From positions 1 to 23,846 of the forward strand of contig JAQGAU010000795.1 of NCBI GenBank assembly GCA_034698045.1: a stretch of 23,846 nucleotides of DNA, read 5' to 3'. Each line of letters starts with the position of its first letter. Position 1 is the first letter of the stretch. Positions 1-9,246 of this stretch are shown in pieces. Both the position numbers and the translations under genes were made by a program. The DNA comes from Paramacrobiotus richtersi. Lineage: Eukaryota; Tardigrada; Eutardigrada; Parachela; Macrobiotidae. Below the pieces are notes generated by a model that saw nothing but the letters and a program-made list of their open reading frames with translations, was not told the DNA's origin and did not search any database.

Positions 1-83
1 GAGCATGAGTATGAGCACGCACTGAGCAGCCTCATAAACACGAGCAATAGTAATTGAGCATGCGCATGAAATGGGCGCAACCC
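1..83. repeat. GAGCA-rich block at window edge
   Basis: The first 83 bases contain five GAGCA words in one orientation, spaced roughly 10-15 bases apart, and end in GGGCGCAACCC. A second block of the same style lies at 1278-1390 and ends in GCCGCAACC. The two are in direct, not inverted, orientation. This may be the subterminal part of a mobile element that continues to the left of the window, but no open reading frame or target duplication is visible here. Confidence 0.35.
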
Positions 84-1277
84 ACAGCGTACAAGAGAGA
101 GTAGAAATCTATTTTCTCGTTACCATTTTTTACTGTTATTTTTCATTGTCAATTTAATTGGCACTTTTTCACACGTAGCGCATTGGCATAATGAAGTCTA
201 CCTGTCGTCCGTGGCTGTTTCGCGATTTAATTACTTTGAAAAGATTAAATTTTATTAAACTGACTTTGCGATCCTTGTCTGTACTGTCAGCGTGATGCGT
301 GCCTATAAACAGAGTTAAAATATTCGCCCGCATGTTTTCGTATTTACTACCCTGCATACAATTTCATCGAGCGCGTACAGTACGTTTGTAGCGTTTCTTT
401 AGTCAGCCGATTTTCTTGGTGTTCAGTTACTATTTTGCGGTTTTGACAGTACATGATAATGCCGACTTTTACTTTTGCAAAAAAAGTCAAATTTGTTGTT
501 CAAAGCCAGGCGCTTAAATGGAATGGTTTAGCAACATAGCCAAGGTTGTGCGTAGACAATTCCTGGTGTTAATTTCAGGACTGCACACTGCTAGAGTTGC
601 TGTTTTTATCGCGCCAAAGTCTGTTATACTAACCTAAGTAAAAACCTCATAAGAGCTAGTGGTAGAAACAACTGACGAAAACGTGACAGTCTATTAAATC
701 ACTTAAAAGTTTTCTCAGATTTTTTCTCAATGTTTACAAGTTACTTATTAATTATTTAAGTGCTCTAACGGCTTTTTTAGCACGATTATTATTTTCTGAG
801 CTTGAGTCTACTCTTTATACTGGTTAGTAATTCAGATCAAGTTGTTTTGCTGCTAGCGGTTGGCGTGATTATTGCAGAAACTCTCAAAACTTTGGCTCTC
901 ATAATCCGTGCGCTTTAGCTAAAATCGGTTCCGTTTTAAAACAGTTCTCGGCTATTTGTAGTCTGTTCCATCGAATTCCAAATGGATAGTACCAATTTTA
1001 AGAACTTAGTACATGTAACCGGGCCGGGAAAAACTGGACAAAAGCGAGATTAATTACTACAGTAGTTCAGAGTAAGTTTGCTAACTCTGATGGTTGAACG
1101 TACAGTAATGGGATGGCCTGAAAAGCTTGAAACAGTTTCGGGGTTGTTGTTTTGATCTTGTTAGAAGTATCATCAGAACTGTTAGTATAGATCGCAAAAC
1201 AGCGCAAAATGTTTTTTGAAGTGGACGTTAAATTTCCTGTGTTTTGTGCGAGATTCCGGAGTTATACTTTGCTTATT
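84..1277. other. Gene-free stretch
   Basis: AT-rich DNA with only short ORFs (60-80 codons) that have no signal peptide, recognisable motif or convincing splice structure. I see no gene, structural RNA or clear repeat in it. Confidence 0.5.
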
Positions 1278-1390
1278 CACATGCTCGGATTAATAAGTGT
1301 GCTCATGTTCATCCGCGTGAGCAATGAACGCGAGCATAAGACGAGCATGAGCAACGCTCGGGTTCATGAACTTGAGCACCCGCCGCAACC
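1278..1390. repeat. Second GAGCA/GCTCA-rich block
   Basis: This block mixes GAGCA words with their complement and has short inverted words such as GTTCAT and ATGAAC (for example GGGTTCATGAACTTGAGC). It resembles the block at 1-83 and ends similarly (CGCCGCAACC against GGGCGCAACCC). It may be the same repeat family or an end of a degenerate foldback element. Confidence 0.35.
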
Positions 1391-2260
1391 GCACTGTCTG
1401 GCGATCACATGCGTAGTCACCTGCACTCGATCATCTGCATTCTCTAATTTCTGATTGGCTGTTTGGAAACCGAGTTTCGTACGTGTACGATGTGCATATG
1501 TTTCCTTTTTCTGCTTCTCGTTCCTCATGGACTTGGGCTTTTTCAAAACAAAAACAGTGTCCTTCCTGTCATGGAATGTTTTCAGTGAGTAGAGCAGATT
1601 TTTATGTGCCTAAAACTTTAGTTGTAACGGAGTTACTGTGCTAACAGAATGTTGCTCACCCATTCGCAGCACAGCTACGAATGGAGCTCGTTTATTCGTA
1701 TTGCGGGCAGTAGTACGGAACGGATTCAGCCTTCCCCACCCATTTTCCGTGACGTCGTGGTGCCTTTTTCGTATTCGGATTCGCATTCGTGTACTCTCGA
1801 ACGCTTTCTAATATCGAAAGTGTCTTGCAAAAACGCTTTTATCAACAAGATGCGAATTATACCAAAGAGAATATATGGTGTGCATCTTGCAACTGTTGGC
1901 GCCATTTTCCTAAAGATTTACGTAGATCGTCACAGCTACACTGTACAGTGAAAGCAAAGAAGGAAGCGTGTAAATTTATCAGTGGAAATATCAATCCGAA
2001 GAGCACACCTGTATGTTGACGTACGCAATTACCGCAAAGAACACTGGAGACGATCGCCCACGTATTGTATATCATTGCGGTTTACTACAGTACGCAGCGT
2101 TTTATGCGGTAATCTGCGGGCGGCACTATTACGAGTATAAGCAGTTTGAATAACCATTTGGTTGGAAAAAGTGGCAAAATCCATTGGAACTGGACTGAAA
2201 CCATAAATAAATGGAATAAAAGATAGATTATATTTCTGTGGCAACATTAGTCCGCTAGAG
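1391..2260. other. Gene-free stretch with one weak Cys-containing ORF
   Basis: No gene is supported. One frame stays open through 1789-2019 and encodes a polar segment with a C-x2-C-x-C-W-x2-H pattern followed by another Cys. It lacks an ATG and flanking splice signals I would trust. It could be an exon of an unrecognised gene or a transposon remnant. Confidence 0.3.
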
Positions 2261-2303
2261 GTCAAGTGTAAACGTTACAAAACGATTCAATTTAAAAGCC
2301 GGT
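2261..2303 (+). promoter_or_regulatory. Upstream block shared with the paralogous Ly6 gene
   Basis: This block matches 3732-3779 upstream of the second Ly6 gene. Both contain GTCA-GT-TAAA, then AAACGATTCA, then AAAAGCCGGT. In this copy TTTAAAAG could act as a TATA-like element. The match shows that the duplication included upstream DNA and that a promoter or 5' UTR segment has been kept. Its role is inferred, not shown. Confidence 0.45.
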
Positions 2304-2400
2304 GTCTTCAAAACCACTTTTGTGTCTATTCATCCATCGCGTACTCCATATTCTCATCATATTCCAGGACCGATTTCATATGTCAAAGTCTGACTCAAAG

Positions 2401-3229
2401 ATGCTTGTCATCCCACTCGTACTGTCAACAGTGATATGGAACAGTGCAACCATTGGTAAGAAGCACAAGTATATCAACCTTGCCGGGGTGCTTCACGCTG
2501 GCGTTAATAGGTGTGGCAGGACTGACGTGCCACAGATGTATGTATGACAAAGACCCGGATCTGTGCAGTGACCCTTGGCCCGTCGGCAGTACTACCGAAT
2601 CACAGTTGCTGAAATGCCCGCTTACAGCGAGTTTTTGTCAGGTTGGTATTAGGCTGATCCCGACGGTTAACCCCCTCAACAACAAAATCGGTACGTCCGC
2701 TGACTTGATGTGGCAATGCAATCGAGCAGATACCGTTTTAACTAAGCGAGAATTCCTGAATAACACAGGAATTACTGCTTTAATGCTGTACCTCACTGTC
2801 TGTATTAAGCTGAATTTTGTACTGCGAGAGCCTACATTGATTATGTCTTGTAATGTCCAAGTTTGTGATACTTTGACAGGCTTCCTCATGGGCAGAAACT
2901 GTGCAAATCCAGACACGGGGACATCCCGGACCAAAAACCTGAAACTCTGGATCGGCAGGGCGACTGAATCATCGTCGATTGCATGTGAGGAAAGAAGATC
3001 ACTAGTCGACGACAAGACAGTGACTGATTTTCGATGCATCTGTCCGCACGACAACTGCAACAACCAGACACTTCGCGAAATACTGCAACTGCGCATGGAC
3101 GAGCCCTTCTTCGATCAGGAGAGGATGAAGCTGGTTGGTGTTCGGTTTGCAGAGAAGTTTGTCGGTGAGACGAGTGAGAATTACACGGCATCTTCTGAAA
3201 TGACCGGTACAGGCGGAAATCGATCCTGA
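2401..3229 (+). CDS. Secreted Ly6/uPAR three-finger protein, copy 1
   Basis: The exons are 2401-2455, 2511-2690 and 2880-3229, giving 194 residues; both introns are phase 1. The start is chosen because it gives a hydrophobic signal peptide (residues 1 to about 22) that aligns with the paralogue at 3865. The mature part starts LTCHRC and has ten cysteines (25, 28, 37, 54, 61, 86, 114, 131, 133, 138), ending in the Ly6 hallmark DNCNN. This is the ten-cysteine three-finger pattern; such proteins usually bind receptors or channels, or act at cell junctions. NQT and NYT are potential N-glycosylation sites. There is no hydrophobic C-terminal GPI signal, so secretion is most likely. The stop at 3227-3229 comes from a +1 base relative to copy 2, so the C-terminus is shortened. 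The ligand is unknown. Confidence 0.85.
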
Positions 3230-3371
3230 GTAATACAAGCTGAAGGGAGAATCCAAATCTCAGGTAACGATTTCCATGAAGAATTTACAACGGCGGTATG
3301 CCACTAATTCCCGCTTGTATTGTTCGGTTTAGGAGGCAGATTCCAACATACAGTACACTCGTGACAGATGA
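3230..3371 (+). pseudogene. Decayed 3' end of Ly6 copy 1
   Basis: Downstream of the stop the sequence still aligns with the last two coding segments of copy 2. There is a CAG/GTAACG donor at 3263/3264, then an intron-like stretch ending CGGTTTAG at 3332. A short open segment follows at 3333-3371 that starts GAGGCAGATTCC (copy 2: GCAAGGGAATCC). A one-base insertion before 3220 and an in-frame TAA in the other frame keep it from being read. This looks like a remnant of the fourth coding exon. Confidence 0.55.
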
Positions 3372-3731
3372 ATATGCCCATTTGGTTGTGGAATGTTCTT
3401 TACTGACAGGCTTTTCACAAATTCACACTGAATGGTTAACTAAGCACATAGCTTTAACTTACTGGGCATTTTGCACTGGTATTTACGTTTAGCGAGAGAG
3501 CATCAAAAGACGTGGTTGGTGCATGACATTCCCGTCAAATGAATCCTGTCCAGCGCTGAATTATGCAGTTTTTACAAAGTTGGGTCACTTTATGAGGTTG
3601 GTAGCAAGGCTATCGAAACTCAATAATTAAGCACTTATTAGGAAAACTTGTCGATTAATAATGTACAATTAAGTAAAAAGGAGAAATACAGCAAAGTTAT
3701 CCCGTATTCCTATGGCAGCAATCGGCTACAG
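3372..3731 (+). other. Spacer between the two Ly6 genes
   Basis: Non-coding. It contains short ORFs without motifs and no repeats that I can see. It leads into the conserved upstream block of the second gene. Confidence 0.5.
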
Positions 3732-3779
3732 GTCATGTTTAAAGGTCAGGAAACGATTCAGTCTAACAGAAAAGCCGGT
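3732..3779 (+). promoter_or_regulatory. Upstream block of Ly6 copy 2, conserved with copy 1
   Basis: Paralogous to 2261-2303, with the shared words AAACGATTCA and AAAAGCCGGT. The GCCG/GTAAGAAACG at its end could also be a 5' UTR splice donor in this copy only. Confidence 0.45.
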
Positions 3780-3864
3780 AAGAAACGGTTGTCTTTTTAC
3801 TCACCGCTTTCTTCAAACGTCCATGGTGACAACATCTTATTAGAGCGGCTTGGATAAATAAACC

Positions 3865-4933
3865 ATGCCACGGCTTATCATCCCAGTTGTACTCCTTACT
3901 GTATTGTGGAACAGCGCAACCAGCGGTGAGAAGTGCATGCACAAATGAGATACAGTAGCCTTGTCGCACCGCATCACGCTTGGGTCATGCTAGGTGTGGA
4001 AGGATTAACGTGCCACAGATGTCTGTCTACCGAAGACCAGGGTCTATGCAATAACCCTTCGTCCCTCGGTAGTCCTTCCCAATCACAGCTGTTGCAATGT
4101 GCAGGGACGGGCTATTGTCAAGTTGGCGTTAGGCTCATTCCGACGGTAGATTCTAACAATAAAATTGGTAGGTACGTCTGCTGTTTATATATGGATATTC
4201 AGATTTTTAAATGTAAGATGGCGACATTCAACCACAGCCGTAGAGCGCAAGGTTAAATTTACAGTTCTACGTCGGAAAAATTTTGCACACACGTTTTGCA
4301 AATTCTGTATAAACATTATAAATAAGGACAAAATTAATAAGGTGATTGTGAAATTATTGTTGATATGAATTGTCTTGAAAACGGAATCTTTCACAGGCAT
4401 CATAATGGGCCGGAGCTGTGGAACATCTCTAAGATCACTGCAGACCAAGAATCTAAGTCTCTGGATAAAGCGGCGGACTGACGCGCGGATTGCCTGTGAA
4501 GAAACCAGATGGCTGGAAAACGACCGGACAGCGACTAACTTTCGATGTATCTGCCCGGACGACAACTGTAACAACCACACACTCCCAGAAATACTGCGAC
4601 TACGCATGGAACAACCTTTCTTTGATCAGGAGAGGAAGAGATTTGTGAGTGCTCGGTTGGGAATGGAGATTGTTGGGCGCAGAAGCGAGAATGTAACGGT
4701 ATCGCCGGAAATGACCGGTAGAGAGGAGATCGATCCTGAGAGGATCCAGAAAGGCACGTTTGAATCCCAGGTAAATTTCTTTCGTTTCACACGGATATTT
4801 TCCCTCTGCTGCGTGTGCTGTCTGGTTCTTTGTGTGATATGTATGACTCATTCGCGCCTTGTGTTGTTTGGTTTAGGCAAGGGAATCCTGGGTTTACAAC
4901 CGGTCGATGAACAAGCCAACTTTCCCCAAATGA
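3865..4933 (+). CDS. Secreted Ly6/uPAR three-finger protein, copy 2
   Basis: The exons are 3865-3925, 3994-4167, 4397-4770 and 4877-4933, giving 221 residues with intron phases 1, 1 and 0. The first 20 residues form a signal peptide closely similar to that of copy 1 (both contain WNSAT). The mature protein begins LTCHRC. Ten cysteines at 27, 30, 39, 56, 62, 86, 112, 129, 131 and 136 follow the Ly6/uPAR spacing and end in DNCNN. A charged, helix-prone tail (ILRLRMEQPFFDQERKRF) follows, also present in copy 1. The last exon adds a short hydrophilic tail ending KPTFPK. If the last intron is retained the frame stays open to 4959 and adds a Cys-rich hydrophobic segment. An ATTAAA at 4991 could serve for polyadenylation. 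Family-level function is extracellular binding; the partner is unknown. Confidence 0.85.
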
Positions 4934-4990
4934 TCGCTTTTCATAGCATGCTGTTTTAAGAAGTTATTCTGCATTGTCAGTGCAGTTCAA

Positions 4991-4996
4991 ATTAAA
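4991..4996 (+). terminator. Possible poly(A) signal of Ly6 copy 2
   Basis: ATTAAA lies 58 bases downstream of the spliced stop codon. It is a common variant of the animal polyadenylation hexamer. There is no other support. Confidence 0.3.
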
Positions 4997-5038
4997 GTGC
5001 CGTCGCAGCAGAAATTTGTTACTCTTTCTCGCCTTTAG

Positions 5039-5235
5039 CACCGGTGACTGAGTATCATAAGAGCTTTACGAATAGCATTCCAGTTTCGATGCATCATCGA
5101 ACCGTATCCTTTACCCAAACTAGGGTTGCTGTTCAAAACAAATATGGGAATGTGGAAACGAGAAACGCTTCTGATAACATAAAAAATGTTGATCTTTATT
5201 TGTTTGCCCAACAATTTAATTATTCGCAAATTCTA
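5039..5235 (+). other. Candidate orphan exon
   Basis: A pyrimidine-rich acceptor (TTTCTCGCCTTTAG) precedes an open stretch of 197 bases that ends at CTAG/GTAAGAAC, a good donor. The open frame has a balanced composition and two N-glycosylation sequons (NAS, NYS). No ATG-bearing upstream exon or downstream partner was found, and its phase does not fit the last exon of Ly6 copy 2. It is either part of an unrecognised gene or chance. Confidence 0.25.
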
Positions 5236-5356
5236 GGTAAGAACGTACATACCATCATAAGTTAATAATGATATCGTCCGACAAATTTCAATCAAACTGG
5301 AGAGGTGTACAACGTAATTGTGTGAAATTTTGCAAACGTTAATTGAGCTATCATGT

Positions 5357-5470
5357 AATCCATAGCCGTACGTATGTACATATGTACGCCGCACAGCACG
5401 GTTGTTGAGATTCTTTATGGTGCATTTCGAAGTGTTCAGCGCTCGCTATTTGACAGCTCAACATGATGAA
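5357..5470 (+). repeat. Direct repeat, copy 1
   Basis: It starts AATCCATAGCCGTACGTATG and shares with 6887-6993 the words TTGAGATTCTT, CATTTCGAAGTG and GACAGCTCA in the same order, with substitutions and small gaps. It is a dispersed or duplicated sequence about 110 bases long. There is no coding frame common to both copies, so it is not an obvious gene fragment. Confidence 0.6.
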
Positions 5471-6035
5471 TTACAATAGGTAATGCGCTTCGGAGATTTA
5501 TGACACCAATCTTCAAAAGAATAAGGAAAGGACAACAGCGAATCGATAACTCACACACCACTCGCATGATTACTGAAGAAGCAATGTACCATAGGTCATT
5601 CTAGCACAACAAAGATGATATGGTTGGCTATCCGATTCCGGTAAATCTGCTCACTGAGATGTACTCAAGCTTTCACGGATGTATAGCAGTTGCATCGTAT
5701 TCGTGATTGTGCAGTACGAACTTCCGCTTTCATGAACTGCCCAAGGCGGTCTGCCGAATCTGTTACAGACGATCGAGAGAAATCGCTTTCGTGCATTTGA
5801 TCGTTACAAAGCCTAGTCAGGTCTGCTGGTTTCATCCAGTTTTATGTTTTTCAGTTTGTTTTATTATTCATTTCAAGGTGGCTCCCTGATTATTTGCTTT
5901 GCCGTTAACTGAATATTGCATTACGCTAATATTCTCAGGATATGATTCCATATAATTAGTGGAGTGTGCAACAAGTTTCCGGAAGCAAGCCCATATGTTC
6001 TGCAAAGTCCTGCTTTCAGAGCAGACTAAGTAATT
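5471..6035. other. Gene-free stretch
   Basis: Only short frames without motifs. I see nothing I would call a gene here. Confidence 0.45.
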
Positions 6036-6099
6036 GTACAGACGGTGATTTTCCATAATTAGTCATCATGATAACTAGATGGACAATCACCGCCTGTGC
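6036..6099 (+). other. 64-nt near-perfect hairpin
   Basis: The two arms (GTACAGACGGTGATT and AATCACCGCCTGTGC, continuing into TCCAT and ATGGA) pair along the whole element. There are a few mismatches or wobbles, one small internal loop and a four-base CATG loop. The size is within the range of microRNA precursors, although the loop is tight. It could equally be a small palindromic repeat. Confidence 0.45.
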
Positions 6100-6342
6100 T
6101 GCAGGATTACGCTGCTACTTGTGCAGCTGTGCCGATTCAAGATTTATCCCTGCCCGGCCATTGCTGAATCAGCAGTGACCGGATCAGGGCCAACAGCTTC
6201 ACCCGCTGTCGCTTTGGTTCCGACCGGCCGCTGGCCAGACTGTTCGTTCAAACATTAACGACTTCAGCCGCTTAATGACCTTTCCAAGATTAATCTGCCC
6301 TTGTGCGAATCCAGGAGGGAAATTCGCTGGTCCCTTATCCTG

Positions 6343-6427
6343 GTGCAATCGGCGGAATCAAAGCATATGTAATGGAAGGTCGGAGCCATTCATAGCATAC
6401 TCTATGCACTGATTCCGCAGATTGCAC
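6343..6427 (+). other. Long stem-loop with 18-bp arms
   Basis: GTGCAATCGGCGGAATCA (6343-6360) pairs with TGATTCCGCAGATTGCAC (6410-6427) with a single mismatch, and GCATA/TATGC extends the stem inward. A smaller hairpin lies just upstream (CCAGGA near 6311 with TCCTGG near 6338). This suggests a foldback element or a structured transcript. Confidence 0.45.
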
Positions 6428-6886
6428 AGGGGTATTCGGATGCCGAATCAGTATCCTGTTTTTCCGGCTTTTTTAGCGGATTTAATTCGTAAGTAATCGC
6501 TGGCTTCGCGATTCGCGGGAACAGCTTTCCCCAACAACGATTGCGACGGATTTTTCGGCTTCTGTAAAGTGAAAAATAAAAATTGTATTTTAAAAATACA
6601 TCGCAAATTTTTGCGAAATTATGGGGTGAGAAATGGGGCTGCATTTTTAAATGGTTAAAAATGGGGACTGACCGGCAAAAAATGGGAATAGTATGAATGG
6701 GAAAGCAAGAAAAAAATGGGAATGGATGGGTTATGGAAAAATCGAAAATGGGCAATGTCTGATGCCGATTGCGCAAGTACTTAGTTGTGCGCAATTACTT
6801 AGTAACGCCGTTTACTGAAGTCTTGTTGTCTGCACTTTTTTTTGTTGTATAACGATGTGCCAAAAGTGACTTTTGCGGCTACCATA
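6428..6886. repeat. Degenerate AAATGGG-type repeat region
   Basis: No gene is supported. Between about 6615 and 6755 the word AAATGGG or AAAATGGGG recurs around nine times with irregular spacing. That repeat explains a long open frame on the minus strand rich in Pro and Phe. Farther on, ATTGCGCA and TGCGCAAT form a small hairpin near 6768-6804. Confidence 0.4.
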
Positions 6887-6993
6887 AATCCATAGCCGTA
6901 CGTATGCTTATGTCCGCCGAAGAGAACGGCCGTTGAGATTCTTGATGGGACATTTCGAAGTGCCGAACGTCACTCGACAGCTCAGCCTCCTCA
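6887..6993 (+). repeat. Direct repeat, copy 2
   Basis: Diverged copy of 5357-5470, beginning with the same 20 bases (AATCCATAGCCGTACGTATG) and continuing with TTGAGATTCTT, CATTTCGAAGTG and GACAGCTCA. The copies are about 1.5 kb apart in the same orientation, so a local duplication or two insertions of one repeat are both possible. Confidence 0.6.
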
Positions 6994-8856
6994 GCATCGT
7001 ATAATTATTTGATTCAACACACATGATCGCATATGATTCTTCGCATCAGTGTGATGCGCGCGTTGCCATAGGGCGCCTATCTTTGTATATCTCCGATAGA
7101 TACTTGTACGTGTACGAATCAGATAGCCGGGATGGGCAATTTGGAATAAAAATGATTCAACAACAGTTTCCACTTTTTCCAGGCTGTAGGCGCGTTATTC
7201 GGGACACCGGTAAAGTGGATAACGACAGGGAGCGCGTGCTGGGGGATCTTCGCTGTGGGATCATACTCGCTGTGAACTCAATGGTGAGGTAAATCGCGAT
7301 TCGGAAATCAACAGCACCAGCTGGTAATTCCCGACAATCGGCAGTGTTGGACGACAGGCGGTGTGTGTGGACGACAATGCTACGGTGTCCGGTTTCTAAA
7401 TGTATGTGTTCATTTATAGAAATCCTGATGCCCTAACGTTGTGCAGCTCACCCAGCAGTTGTAGTGACGAACAACGCTACGGCCAGGAGTAAGGGCTCCG
7501 GATGCGTTGGACACATTCCACATTCTTGACCGTCATCTAGTAGGTCCTCCATGCTCCACAAAACTGAGTTGCTGGCTGTCCGGTCGGTCACGGTACCGGA
7601 AGTGTTGGCAACAGCACAGCACTTTACGTCCCCTCATCAGTCCTTTACGCACAACGATCAAAGCTAAAAGGCGGTCGTCCAGAGAAAAGCAGAGTTGGGG
7701 TAAATTAGTCGTTTAGTAGAGCGAATGTCTAGCTGCATCTGCGAAGTGCCCTTTATAATCTTATTAGCTCTGACCGCGAATAAACTTCGTTTAGTTTCGC
7801 AGATCTTACTCTTTTATCGTTCCGTCAAGCTCTGCAAAATCCTAAAAACATTTTCTTTTGCTTCCTGAAATGCTGGACCGATTTACTGCGATCGGAATAT
7901 CACTAAAGCCGATTTGTCTGCCAAATATTTTTTTTATCGTATTATCCGAATGGTCAAAGATCTTTTGTGAACCAATTATAGGACCGTTCGCACAATGTTT
8001 TTCACGTTTCTTGCTCGCTTCGGTCCATGAGTGCCGGCAAACAGCGAGTGTACTTATTGTAACTAAATTATTGGTCGTATGAGCGATGTTATGCCTTGTG
8101 AGTTGTCAGTACGTTTGTTTATGCCTTATGATTATGTTTATGAGATCATTACCTAGCCGATTTATCTCAGAGTTCCTTGACTGCGCCGTCGGTAATCGCA
8201 AACCCGTATGACTGCAAATTTCAAACGCAACGGGTAAGAAAAAGACATTCGGACGGAATGTACATAAAACCAACAACGCTAATGTTCTTCGTAGTGAGAA
8301 GCATATCTTTCACGTTGGAATCTACCCTATCGCTTACTTTCAGTCTACAAGATTTGTACGTCTTGACGGATCACCATTCAGAGGTGTGAAGACTGTGAAG
8401 CGGTACTGAAACATGGCTGTATGTACAAGCAATCTGCATCGCCACTCTCAGTAAGTGACGTTTTAATCAACGCAAGTAAACGAGCAGAAGTATTTTTGTT
8501 AAATAAGGGGTGGCGCTCAGATTCTGCGTTTCTTTCCCGTGATCCGTTTTCTCCACCACCATACAGCCTTGCGATGGCGGGTTCTAAAGGGCATGTGGCA
8601 TGGGAATTGTTTTGAACCAGAGCCAACATATCCTAGAGTGCGCTTGCACTCCGAATGCTTCTTAATTTCGGTACGACAAGTCGACGCCCGACAGTTATCG
8701 GATGATTTATAAATAGCACTATCCATCGCCCTCAGTTGAAGCACACGGTCACATGCCATGAACGGAGCGTGTCCAGTCATTATTATAGTCGCTAAAATCA
8801 GACCACCCGACTATCAGTACAATTATTAACTGGGCGTTCGTGGGATAATTGAATGC
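6994..8856. other. Gene-poor stretch with weak exon candidates
   Basis: I recognise no gene. Two stretches have exon-like borders. At 7183-7283 a pyrimidine-rich TTTCCACTTTTTCCAG precedes, and ATG/GTGAGG follows. At 8171-8233 TTTATCTCAG precedes, CGG/GTAAGA follows, and there is one open frame. Neither can be joined into a protein with a start and a stop, so they are not called as coding. Confidence 0.35.
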
Positions 8857-9246
8857 ATGTTTTCCTTGTCCTCAGTTCTCGTTATATTCTCGGAAACCTG
8901 TACTCCGGTCGAACTCGATTCCCCACAGACAACTACCGTGTCCCCTACTACAACATCGGAATGCGGCCCGCTGCCTTGCCCTCCAGCTTTCGTCGGATGG
9001 TGTTGTGAGTTATGGGCAAGAAGTCCGAGCGCCTGCATAATCAAGGGCTGTTGCGCACCCAGTGCAAGCGTAGAATCCATCTGCAATCGTAATCCTGCTG
9101 GCCAGTGCGACTGCAAGTTGGTGGACTGTGGTCCCCCGACTCCGGACTGCTGCTTTCCAACGGGCGTTTTCCCCAGTGCTTGCTATCGAAACTGTTGCTG
9201 TGAGAGAATGTGCTCGTCAACCACACCGGTTCCGTTCTACCTATAG
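8857..9246 (+). CDS. Cysteine-rich, probably secreted small protein
   Basis: The 129-codon ORF has 19 cysteines. A short hydrophobic start (MFSLSSVLVIFS) is followed by a Thr/Ser/Pro linker and two loosely similar Cys modules: one begins ECGPLPC and ends KGCC, the other begins DCGPPTPDCC and ends RNCCC. The composition is typical of extracellular disulfide-rich proteins; I recognise no family. The start is uncertain: TTTCCTTGTCCTCAG at 8861-8875 is a good splice acceptor, so the real product may begin with a signal peptide on an upstream exon and enter this frame at 8876 in phase 1. It may also be a single-exon gene. The odd cysteine count leaves one unpaired in a monomer. Confidence 0.45.
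   Translation: MFSLSSVLVIFSETCTPVELDSPQTTTVSPTTTSECGPLPCPPAFVGWCCELWARSPSACIIKGCCAPSASVESICNRNPAGQCDCKLVDCGPPTPDCCFPTGVFPSACYRNCCCERMCSSTTPVPFYL

Noticed and set aside
2638-3096. 152-codon minus-strand ORF across Ly6 copy 1
   Set aside because: Antisense shadow of exons 2-3; no signal peptide or motif, and it reads through the intron.
6402-6794. 130-codon minus-strand ORF rich in Pro and Phe
   Set aside because: Its composition follows from the AAATGGG-type repeat on the other strand.
7023-7292. 89-codon plus-strand ORF as a gene
   Set aside because: No signal, motif or upstream context; a splice acceptor-like tract cuts through its middle.
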